In this document: positions 39,801 to 52,257 of the stretch, piece by piece
How the letters are laid out: each line of letters begins with the position of its first letter
Position numbering within the stretch: the first letter of the stretch is position 1
From: Theristus sp. LFF4_11
Lineage: Eukaryota > Nematoda > Chromadorea > Monhysterida > Xyalidae
DNA: 64,000 bases
Reading direction: 5' to 3'
Assembly: GCA_030248135.1 (NCBI GenBank)
Contig: JASANC010001287.1
Span: 1 to 64,000 of the forward strand
Program-made: the position numbers and the translations under genes
The notes under the pieces: generated by a model
The model's input: the letters and a program-made list of their open reading frames with translations, nothing else
Database searches by the model: none
Told to the model about the DNA's origin: nothing

Positions 39801-42800
39801 TTTCTGTGCAGGTATTGCTGTGGGAGAGGGCGGAGTCTGTCCTTTGTGATTGCCTATAATTTACAGTTCGACTGTATTTGTCTTTGAACGCGTTGAACAA
39901 GAATTTCAATTTGAACTGCATTCGATATTCAAAACAATCAACACAAAACAATCCCACCAAAAACAGCATAAAATTTGCAAGCAACTGAGCACTAAGAATC
40001 GACAAATCAACCAAATTGTACGATGGTTTGCGGGAGTTTCCCACGCACCCCCCCCCCCCCCCCTCCGCCCACCTGGCCGCCTCGTGCAGTTTATCAGTGA
40101 GCATCAGCAGCGTCGCATTCAGACGACGCCGAAGGGACGCCGGAGAGTTGGCGGCATCGACGCACCGCAACACGGTCACCAGCGTGGCGACGAACGTCAA
40201 TTGGCGCCAACTGACGCTGCCGCGGTCGAGCTCGCTCGGCGGCCAGCTGGCGATCTGTGCGGTTGCGGGTCATTCAAGTTGCGGTATTTACTGTGACTCA
40301 GATGAATGAGAAACTGAGAGATTAGAACTTCGGAAGCAAGAAATGTGAAACATAAGTTTCAAAAATCAAAAACGTCGGATTTTGAACCGGCTAGCGCTCG
40401 TACGCAACAATGAAATTGAGAATCGTTATGGCCTTGGGCTACTTATATTCTTGAGTACGTGTCAGCACAGCAGCAGACAGGACAGGGGTGACTTGATGAA
40501 CAGAAAAACTTTTTCTGTGTTGCACCGGTGTTTAAGCCAAACACCACGGTTGGTTTTGGTTTTTGGTTTCGTTTCGCTCAGAAGCACCACACAGGTTCAT
40601 CATGGTTGAAAAACGAACAGAACGTCATCACGATCACAATGTCCAAAAACTCACGATTTTCGCGAGGCACAAGTCGACAATCTCCAGACAAAAGCGTCTG
40701 TTCACGACCCGTTCAATCATGGAGCACACGTTCGCCGTCGCCGTGCGCTCCTCCAGGTTCGGTGCACCGCCCGTCTGCTTCAGCAGCATGTCCTGCGACG
40801 AGAAAGGCCGCATTATCCATCATCGATTTTTACGAAATATAGTCGACCCTCAGCATATGATTGGAAGACAAAAGAATGTTGAATGTCAAAATGTGCGTCG
40901 GAACAAAAACACGAAGCACAACACACACGGTCAACCAGTTTGCACGCAGAGTCAAATGTGTTTATGATTGTGACTATTCCAAAAACAACAACAAACGGTC
41001 TCCGCACAGAGCAACACCGGCTTTCTGTCAACATCATGATCTTCAAAATCAACGTCACCCATCGTGGCCAACCTTCACCCAGTTCGTGTATTTCTCGTCG
41101 GCACCGCAGCGCGCGGCGATGCACAGCCAATTCACCAACGTCTGCACGTCCAACGCGTCGAGTTGATCGAGGCCGTTTTCGTCCAATTGGCCGAGGCAGG
41201 CGACCAAATTGACGGGCAATGGCAGCGCATCCAGCAGTCTCGCGGCCACGGCACGCACATAGTGAACGTTTGAGAAGTCCTGCATGGTTTCGGGGGCACA
41301 CTTTGGGGGCAAACTTTTTGATGTTCTTATTTTGGATTGCTAATACCAAATGGGGTTGCTAATACCCAAAAACACCAAAGGTGACAATTTGAGTGTTGAG
41401 TTTTCATTTGGTCCGATCTAAATTGCAACAACGTCCAACAGCTCACCCTCGCTCGCGGCCTTGTCTCAAGCGCGTCGCACTCATCCGTCAACGTCACGTG
41501 CGTCAACTGCGCCACAGCGTCATACAACTGGTCGTAGTCGGCCCAACTGAGCACGAACTTCACGGCCAACCCGTCCAGGCGTGGCGGGACAGCGTCGCTC
41601 GGCAACGTGCACGGTTGCTTGCACAGGTCGTAGAAGGTCGGCCGGGGCAGCGCTGAAGGCAAATTTATGCACACGACATTTATCCGGCATGTCACGTCTC
41701 ATTGCATGGAGCAAGAAAAAAACAGCAATCCATCACGTCACGTTATCTTTAGAACACGCGCTCATTTATACACGCATTCATGCATGACGCGCCGTGATGT
41801 GACGTGCCGGATATATATAATTGGCCTTGAGAGAAGTTACAAATAACAGTCTTGGGTGACCGAAATCATCACGCAACCTTGCAGTTCGCTAATCGGGCAG
41901 TCCGTGCCACCGATTGTCGCATTCGCACGCAGCGAGCACGCAGCGTTCTGCTGTTGTGTCATCTTCTCTCGGTATCGATGTTCCAAATCGAAGAACGGGA
42001 AATACACGGGCGACTCTGAACGGTGATTGGTTGATTTCTGCTGTTGTTGTTGCTGTTGTCCTTTCGTTGGCGTTGCGCCCGTTGTCTCGTGGCCCGGCGG
42101 CGGTTGGTGTTTCTGGCCAAAGAGATTGTGCAACACCTAGGAGAGAAAGAACAGAACTATTTTTTGTTTGCAAGAATCATACGATAAAGCTGCACTTCAG
42201 TTCACTGATTACTTGCTGTGCACGAAATTATGTTGCCGATCCCAACACGGGAATGATTTTTATATCGGGAGAACTTTCTCATTTGTACCAAGCCAATCAG
42301 CACGTCCGATAGGAACCCTGGGAATTTGTGCACATAAGAATTTTCACAAAAATCAACCAATCAGCTGACTGCGCCACCCTGAATACGAAAGCACATTCAC
42401 CAAACAGCAAAAACTTGGAAAATGGAGTTGCTCGCACCCCACATGAAAGTTCTCCCGCTCGGCGGCTTGTGAGGCTCGCCGCGACTTGCGGTGCTGCTGT
42501 GGTACACCACAACCGCGTGCACGGTACACCACGTCTCAAATGCCTCACAGTCAACCAACGCACCTGTTCACTGAGCTCCGCCGGCGGCTGGTAAAAGTGC
42601 CGCAGCATGTAATCAAACAGCAGCAGCAGATGCGCCGACTGCGCGCACGGACGCCAGGTGTCTCTGGAAATAAAAACACAGAAAAACAATAGCAGTCCGG
42701 CCTGTAGCGCACGCGTAGCACTTCAGTCTACCGTTCTGTAGGCGGAATGTTCGAACCTCGCTGTAGACATGGCATAAACGTTGGGAAGAGAACGCACCAA

Positions 42801-45800
42801 ATGAAATAATAATAAATCAACGAACAAAAAAATAGTTCCAACCTGTTCTGATGCACATGCTCCCCGAGTGTGACCAACGCCTGGCAAATGCGCATCAACA
42901 GCGCCTTCTTCTCCATCAGCTCGAGGCCACGATCGAACAACACCAGCAGCAGCTGCATGTGCTCGACGTTCACGTCGTAGCAGTCTGCAATGAAACGAGT
43001 TTTTAAAGTAAGATTGAGTTTTTCAGACCGGCTTCGGTTGGCGAGTGATTGATTTTCAAGGAAACACTGTACGTCATGAATAGGCTCGAAAACGGAAAAA
43101 AAGCAGAAGCAAGCGTGTGTTGTTGCACCTAATTCAAAAATCAGAACTTATGCCCGTTTCACCACTTCCCCAGCAACTGAAAACCCGCCAAACTCACAGC
43201 TAAAAAAACCAAATTCTCACACACCTCGATTGTTCGATACAGTCGACTGAATAGAATGTCTCAAAAGCGCCTCAATGAAATGCTGCCAAATTGACGCTAC
43301 AATTTGCCGGACTTGCGAATCTCCCAACAGTACGTCGGATTGCTGGGCACGCTGCTGATTGGCTGACGTTTGAATCGGTGCAGTCGCGACGGGCAGTCTA
43401 AAATTGCGCTGATCGGTCAGGCTATTTGAACGGTTTTTTGTTTCTCTTCATTGTCGAACACAGTATTGCAAGCAACCACCAGAAATAGGCGTAGAAATAC
43501 AACAGTCAAAACAAACAAATAAAGAACTGTTCCGATTTTTTGGTTTAGGAATGGGTTCACTTTCACACCAGCACTGTTTATCAGCAAAAAAAAAGATTCT
43601 GGAACTAAGTTGAAACTAAGTCTAGAAAGTCAACAAAAACTGAAAGTATAAGAATTCAGACAAAAAAACAAACAAGCATAAGCAACCAAGCTATTCGACT
43701 TTAAGTCAACCAATCAGCTAGCTGCATTCAACAACAAAAACAACAACTCACTCATACAATCTCAGGAAAAGCGTCTGCGCTAAAACGGCTAGTGTTCGCG
43801 TCGGCAGATACAACGGCCAATCAGTGATTTTCTGAAGGTCTTGGCCAATCAATTGTTGAATCAGGCGATGCTGCACGACAAAAATGGACAATTTTCAGAC
43901 AAGAAACAACTTCATGATTTAAAAAATAATATGATGTACATTTGTATTGTTTCAGTTTACTTCTAATGTTTAGTCGCGAGTTTCGTCCACAATACGGCGG
44001 CACGTTCATCAGAAAAATATTGAAAAACAAATAACAAGCGAAAAAACATGAAAAAAACGTGGTTTTCGAACGGAACACAAACTGGAAACACAAAAAAAGC
44101 AAAAACAAAAACCTCCGTAGCTTCGTTCATGAACCGCTGCAGCAGCAGATCATGAACGGTGACCATCAGCTGTTGCGAGACGGCGCTCGTGTGCGAGCAG
44201 GAGAGTGCTGGAAAAAACGGAGAGAATTTCTTGTTTGCATTTATCACAATATTAAGCCGGACACGACACAACTGTGAGGTTTCATGACAAATACGATGAA
44301 TTCAAGTGCGGCCAGTCAGCAAGTCGCATGCCAGTTTCAACACTTCCAACAGCAAAGTGCAAACATCACCGAAAATTCGTAAATCAGAAACAGTTTCAAG
44401 CAATTGACTGTGTCCGTCTGTCTATATGACGAAACCGCAAACAGCGACCATTCCGTATTTCGCCATACCACACTATTTAGCTGGTCAACTACATTTTCAA
44501 TGTTGCCCCCCTAACGTAACGCGAACGTCTCACCATCGAGCGTGTCCATCTGCTGAATGATCTCCGCGAGCAGCATGTGCGCGTCACGTGACTCCTGGAG
44601 AAACGTCCGCAGCGTTGGCGTTGGCGAGGGGCCACTCAACAAGTTCGCGTTTACACACTGTAGCGCGCGATACGCTAGCGAACACCATTGCTGCAATGCG
44701 AAACAGAACGCATAAAATTGGGAATCATGCGGATGCGCGAGCGAGCGTCAGCGAGCGGACAGCGCATCACGCATTATATGAGCCGTTATCCTCTCGCGCG
44801 CGTTTTTCAAATTTGCTCGCTTCCTCCAGCGAGCATAGTATAAGCCACAAACTTGGTTCTGTGCACACGAAACGAACACCCAAAGTTGTGCTTGGAGCCG
44901 CGAAAAAATTTTTATCCGACTACTTTTCATACGCTGTAGACACGAAAAACCTATTCTGAAAACAGTGTTACTTATTTTTCTATCTCTTTTTTTTCTGGTA
45001 TGTAATCAACATGTGTTCGCGCTTTCAGTTTTTACCTGCGACACGTTCACAGTCTAGCAAGAATGTTTCCTGGGGTAATTTCATCCGTAGATTTGGAAAA
45101 ATGGGTTAATTTTTTGCCCCGACCACTTTTTTGGGTAAAAAATTTGGGCATTTTTGAAAGTTCGCAGCGTTTTCACCGGGTTTCAAGTGTTCGCCCTTTC
45201 CATTTTTAGCTGGGACACTTTCACAGTTGAAGAAAAATGTTTCCTAGGGTAATTTCATCCGTAGATTTGGAAAAATGAGTTAATTTTTTGCCCCGACCCC
45301 TTTTTGGGGTAAAAATTGGGCTTTTTTGAAAGTTCGCAGGGTTGTCACCTGGTTTTAAGTGTTCGCCCTTTCAATTTTTAGCTGGGACACTTTCACAGTT
45401 GAACAAAAATTCTCCCCGGGGATAATTCCTCCGGAGATTGTGAAAATTGTGTTTATTTTGCCCCGGGGGTTTTGGGGGAAAATTGCGTTTTTGTGAATGC
45501 GGTTTTGGGGGGATTTTTCTTTCTTCATTGTGGGGCGACGGAAAAAGAAAAAAGTGTGCCGAGGAATTACGCCCAGAGCGGGTTGGGGTTTTCGGGCACG
45601 CGAGGAGACGGGGGGGCGAGGCGGAGGGGAGTCCAGACACGAAAAACATGACACGGGTGTTTTCCCGGGTAATTCACTGAGCAGATCACGCATTTTGGGT
45701 TAGTTTTCTTACGCGAGCAACTCTAGATGCTGAATCGTGACGATTTCGGGCGAAGCGGCCGTGGACCTTGGCGAAATCGGCAGAAACGAAAAACAAAAAA

Positions 45801-48800
45801 GGGGTGTCAGGGGGAATTAAAGGGCGGGGCAAGTTTTGGGGTGTTTCGGAGGCCGGAGCTGAATCGTGACGATTTATCGGTGAATCGGCCTGTGGAATTT
45901 GGTGAATCGGCCGTGGAAACCGGTCCAGAAATGAAAAACAAGAAAACGGTGTTTTCCATGGTAATTCATTACGCCGATCACGGCTTTTGGGTCAGTTTTT
46001 CTTTTGTGAGCGATTCTAGGTACTGAATCGTGACGATTTTGGGGAATCGGCCGTAGAAATGGCATAGGAGAAATCGGCCTAAAAACGAAAAATGAAAAAC
46101 CTGAGTTGTCCGGGGTTTAGAAGAATGTGTGACCAACGAATTGTGATTTTGGTCCGACCTTCGGGGCTTATGTAAAAGTCAGAATATTATCTAAAAATGC
46201 GTGAGACGCATATAAAAGGAGGAATATGGCCTTGTGTAAGCAGTGAAAGACTTGGCTCGACAACGCTTTTCAAGTATCTGATGTGGTACACACGGATACA
46301 AGTACATAAGGGTCATATTTTTGCGCCGCGTTTGTTTTTTTTTTGAAGCACGCCCCCCCCCCCACCGATTCCGGAAACCCGAAGGTACCAAACTCCGGTG
46401 GGATTGGGGAATGGACGGCTCACCATCCCGTGGAACCAATACCCTCGGCATGTGAGGGGGCAGCCTCTAAGCCCCGCTCTGTCCTGGGGGCACCAGTGAT
46501 CTTAGCCCGATTTCGGTTTCGGTGGCCTGCGGTCGCTATATCCCCGGAGGGCAGCGAATCCGAAAGTTTTCGTTTTCGTTTTCGTTTTGCTGAAAAGCGT
46601 AAAACTTTGAAGTTATTTTTTAATTGTTCTCTTCGATTTAATCTAAAATCACGCCATGTGCGAAATTCTGTAAATTCTGTGCAAAAACAGAAAAATTAGA
46701 GATTGCAAAACATTGTTGCATGTAGCTTTTTCGTTGTTGTTAACGTACGCACCGCTGTGTACACACCAGCACCAGTGACAAAAAGGAGTTGTCTTCCGTT
46801 GATTTTCACCTTTTTTTACCGGTGTCACCTTCAACTAGTGTGGCAGGATAAACCGTCTGTCCCGTGAGTCATTGCCTTTGCCACAGGAGACCTTGCGTTC
46901 CGCAATGCTTCTGCGATACAATTTGTCCTGAACAAACCAGTGTCAGCGAGCTAAAGTCTGATTGTTATTTTAGTAGTTTTAGTGGTCGCTAAATGCCCGA
47001 AATCCGCAAATGTGAAAGGTCATTTGTCTACAATACAAAGTACGAGGGCTGCCATGTGCAACCGAAATCATAAATAAACGGCGCAAAAATATGACTCTTA
47101 TGTACTTTTATCCGTGTGTACCACATCAGATACTTGAAAAGCGTTGTCGAGCCAAGTCTTTCACTGCTTACACAAGGCCATATTCCTCCTTTTATATGCG
47201 TCTCACGCATTTTTAGATAGGGGGGTGGGTTGTTCCGATTGATTTAGCACTTTCAATTTTAATGACAACAACACATGGGTCGACAAAAATAAGAGCTTTC
47301 GGACCTCGCTGACGCGCTGAGTTCGAATTTTGTATTGAACACAGAGCCAAACCAATCATTTTAATCCTTAAAATAAGCAAAAACTTTTATGAAAATTGCC
47401 CCTCTAACCAAATTTGGACATGTGGATCAGTGGATCGGATCGGATCCACAACCAGGTTGTGTTTCTTAATACTAATTATTCCTAATCCTAAACCTAATCC
47501 TAAGCCAAGCCTTTTTGATAAGGTGAAAATGATCAATTTGGTTTTGGACTTTTTTCTTTCCTTTGTTATAAGGCAGGGGCAACGCTACAGCACATGCACA
47601 TCTCTTAATAATGATGCATCACGAAAAAATCCGATTGAAAAAAAGACTTTAAAAAATCGAACCCTAGTTCAATGTGTAACCGCCTGATCAATGTGATTTT
47701 CCCAATGAAATATAGCAGTGGGTGGTAGTTGAAGTCACTGAAGCGAATTATTGGGCTGGGCCGGTAATGGGTGGGCCGGAAATGAGTGGGCCGGAAATGC
47801 GTGGGACGCAAATGAACGGGGCCGGTAATGGGTGGGCCGGAAATGGGTGGGCCGGAAATGAGTGGGCCGGAAATGTTGGGCCGGAAATGCGTGGGCCGGA
47901 AATAACGGGACGCAAATGAACGCACGCCCAATCAGCATGTTCGATTCAAGATCTATACAGTAATTTCTGACATTTCTGACTGTCCATTCTGACATTTGCA
48001 TATTGCTGATAGGCTACATCGAACTGGTTACCAGACCAATCATTGAGCCTACGATTCATACAGTTCGACTGCACGGAACAGACCCACCCTACCCTCTCAA
48101 CAAAAACTCTCCCAACAACCTTTTTCGACCGTGGCACGCATTTCTTTAGCAGCCCATCCACGAAACACTCTGATGCAGTTGATTTTCGATTCGCCTTCAC
48201 AGCTGCGTTCACCATTCTCGGCACGTTCGCGAACATCGCTTCCAGCCAGGAGCCGATGATCGGTTCTTGATCTGCCAAAATAAATGTGTTTTTTATTTGC
48301 AAAATGTCATTGACAGGAACTGCCACGTATATTTTCTCGTTATATTGTGTTGCTTCCAAGTTCGGGCTCATCCGTAGCACGGGCACATTTTTTATTTGGT
48401 GCCCCCCACAGGGTCTAGAAACACGAAAGCTACCAAAACTCCGTGCCGATTTCGTGTTCGGGGATGTGTTGAAGGTGTGAACCAGTCTAATGAACCACAA
48501 AAGGCAAACTCTAAGCCAACTGAACACGAAGAACCGTAGAATTGAATGAACTGAGAACCCAGAACAAACACACACACACACACCACTGGCAGTGGAGTCG
48601 CTAGACACGGTCGGTTTCAGCTTCAGACTGGCCGGCTCCGCCTCCAGCGTGTCGCACGTGCCGCCAGCGGTCGCGTCGAGCGAGCCGCCCTGCCCTAGCG
48701 GATGCCACTCGACGGAGGGGGGCGGAGCGAGACGGGGCACCGGTTGGTTGTCAGCGGACGATGACGTCATCAGCACGTAGTCGGTCGTGATCGCCGATTG

Positions 48801-51800
48801 CGTCGACTCGCGCTCGAGCCAGATCACCTGGGAACTCGGGCTTTTTAGTTTTGTGGAATTTTCAACATCCAAATTTCTTTATTCAACGCACGAACGACAA
48901 CGTCAATTATGGGAAAGAGACGCAAATCATCTGTGAAACTTTTTTGCCAGTTTTTAGCACTGAAATCACTGTTCAGTTTTCCCAATATTTTCATGACGTG
49001 ATTAACAGTTCGCGTTCACAGTTACAGATTTACAGTTACAGTTAAGTTCGCGTTTGCAGATGCGGTGCAGATTTGTAAAATTGTTAAAGTCAATGTTGAG
49101 ATTACAACTTCTAACACCAATTCCTGTCAAGCAACCAAATTCGACTGCATGCACAATGCTGATCAACATAAACAAAGTAACCAACTTCTACTTTTGGGAA
49201 CCATTTTCAGTCCCTAACCAAGGACTGCACAAAAAAAGAGGCTAGCTCTAGACACGTTCGAACAAACGAAAAAAGACAAAAAAGTCGACCTGGTCGAGCG
49301 AGCGAGTCGCTATGCGAAACATCAGTGGCACCAGCGCAATGTCCTGGTTGAGAAAGCCGAACTTATTCACGCAGCTCGCATTCGTATCGACGCACAGTTT
49401 CGCGACTGTCTCCTGCAAAAAAAACGGTAAAATTTTCACCTTGATTGCGGATTGTATCTTTTTCCTTTGGATGACACTCATTCAATTGTGTGTGGTGAAT
49501 CTCGTATCAGTGCAAAAAACATAACAGAAAAAGAAAATAACAGAAACAGAAAAAAGTGCAGCCGAAAAACTCACCGTCCGTGCTGACAAATCCTGTTTCG
49601 TTGCGCTGAACAGCGGAGCGCACAAATCAAGCAAACAGTCGGCAAATTGCAACAGAATGACGCTGGAAATGATTAAGGAAACCTTGAATAAGTCGTTCTG
49701 TAACGTTTGCTTATAACAAGCTCAAGAACAGGCTTCAATCGGCTTTCTAAACTTCAAAACTATCAATTAGGGTGGCCCATCAAAAGTGGACTGATCGAAA
49801 CACTGTCGCATGTGCGGAGCACAACAGAATGACTGGAGGTGTGAGAAAAAAAAACAGGCTCACGTTCAATTTGACTCACGCAAAATTGGCGCACAGCCTG
49901 TCCGCGGTTGTGGTGAAGAAAATCAAGAAACAACCACAAATTTTCAGCATTTGGGTGACAAAACTTCAACAAACGCACCTTGGCGACTTGACTTTCAGCC
50001 ATAATTTGTTCGTGATTATCGCGACCAAATGCGCCAGACAGAATTGAAAGTTTTCGGCCGCCTGAAAAAACAGAAACATAAAAATGATTTGGAATTGTTT
50101 GGTAATGGTGGTCAAAGGTGAGAAAAACAATTCCAACTTGTGCAAAATGTCACAACTAGATTTACTTTACTTCCCTACTAAATCATACTTTTTTGTGAAA
50201 TCAAAACAAAAAAAAAACAAAAACAGATAAAATCACCAGAGAATCAATCGATGTCGACTGCCGAACGTTGCTGTCGCATTTTTTCACAATTTTCTTCAGC
50301 TGAAACAAACTTTAATGAAACTCTATAAAAAATTTGAAAAAGCCAAGATGCATAGTGCCATATAGCGGTAGGAATAAAGTGGCGCATGTGGAAGTGTTAG
50401 AATTCGCAAAAAATCGGCACGTGCAAAACAAATTGAGTGTTCCGAATGCAGCGGATCAGCAGATTTCGAAACGTAAAACACCTTACAAAGATGGAAATAA
50501 AACCATTTTTCTCATAATGACCTCATCCACTACAGACTCCGTTAATAAAAAACTCTGAAGCTAAGCGCCCCGCTAACCGTGGTCTGACAAATGTCGTACG
50601 TGGTCGAGTCGCGTTGCTGCTGCTCCGCATCGGTCTCGTCTTGAACGGACGCTCGATGCCGTGACGCCAGTGCCATTGCGCAACTGGACATTTGGAATTA
50701 TGGTTTTGTTGGCTGTCAGTCTGCCAGTGTGTTCGTCAAAAATAAAAACAGTTACAAAGCACTATTAACACCTAGCGATCCCCATTCCAGAGGCTGAGCT
50801 GCTATGAAAACTGAGTAGTCCAAGGAAATTGAGCTGCGCAGTCTCACGATGAATTTTTAATCAACCAAATGTGGCAATCCACTGAGCGTTTATAAAACTG
50901 GGTCTTGGAATAAAAAGAGGGTCCGTGAATTCAGCTCATGTCACGTCTCCAATCAAGCCAACTCAAAACGCGCAATTGCCACAATAAACCACACAGACAA
51001 GCTCACCAAAATGCCAAAACAAACCCACTGGCACGCCCACACAATGCTACAACAAACACACTGGCACGCTCACCCAATGACACACGCAGCGACAGCAGCC
51101 AGCATGCGCTCCAACGTGCCGCCGCCGTACGATGAGTCGATCGGCAGTTCCAGCACCGTGTTCACCATTTCGATCTCGTTTTGCAGCGCTGTCAGTCTGA
51201 ATGTGGAATGGTTTTGTAAATCACTCTTTGTTAGGAAAGACTGGCACACTGCTTCGACTGCAACTGTACAAGCATATTCATTGGGTGCGTTCTGTTGCGT
51301 TGACTGAGCAGAAACAGACCGAGGTGCGGTACGACGGTGCGGTGTACCGTGGTGCGCAATGCCGCAATCTAGTTTTGAAATGTGCGTCATACGGTGTCAA
51401 GTGCACTTGCACCCCGACACCGTCAAACGGGGTCTTCACCGGATTCACGATGAATTCAATCAGGGTTCCAGATTCGGTGTTTTGGCGTAGTTGTTGTCGT
51501 TTATTTCACCCAAACGGAACCATTTAGCTCATATCTGCACAAACGGTGGCCAACGCCTCTTAATTCCAAAAACTCAACACTGACACCGACCCACCCATTC
51601 TCAATTCGTTCCGTCCACTCGTCGTCGCCATTCAACTCAATCAGTTTCGTCAGTTGTGCGCCAAGAGCGTCCTCAGCACTCGATGCCGCAATCGTCCGTC
51701 CGTCATTGTCCGCGTTGATTCTCTCGTAAATCTCATGGTATCGTTTCAGTTCGCTCTGTTGTACGCAAACCGCGTATAACTGACTGAAAACGCCCAACCG

Positions 51801-52219
51801 AGACAGCGTTTGCACGTTCCCGGCGATGTACAGTTTCTGCAGAAAAAGAGGAAAACGTGGAAAAAAAACCAGCAAACATTGGTGTCTGAAGGCTCTTTAT
51901 TGGATGGCGTGTTTTCGTGCGCGACTTTGCGCAGTCCATACAGAATAAATGGACACAAAAATACCCATTGAGTTGGGATACAGTTGCACAGCAGCCACTA
52001 AACCGCAAATCAACACGAGCGGAAATGAACGAGGGGGTGACACAGGTGACTGTGCGCGCCTCCGTCGGAAACTGAGCTCATTGGAATCGCTGGCATCCGC
52101 CTTACAGCAGCACTTAATGCGTGCGACTTTCGCGAGGAAAAAAGCAGCAACATGCCTGCCACGATACTCTCGGGGCAACATGAATGAGTGGCAACACTCG
52201 TCAGCCAGCCGCAAAAAGC

Positions 52220-52257
<38 letters not shown>

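Larger units (their letters stand above)
44691..48119. other. 3.4-kb UBR4 intron filled with mobile elements (between exons 16 and 17)
   Basis: No exon supported. Holds a degenerate tandem array (45020-46110), a 1-kb element with 135-base inverted ends (46186-47222), the truncated GGGCCGGAAATG element (47230-47930) and a divergent family A MITE (47935-48075). Confidence 0.7.
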
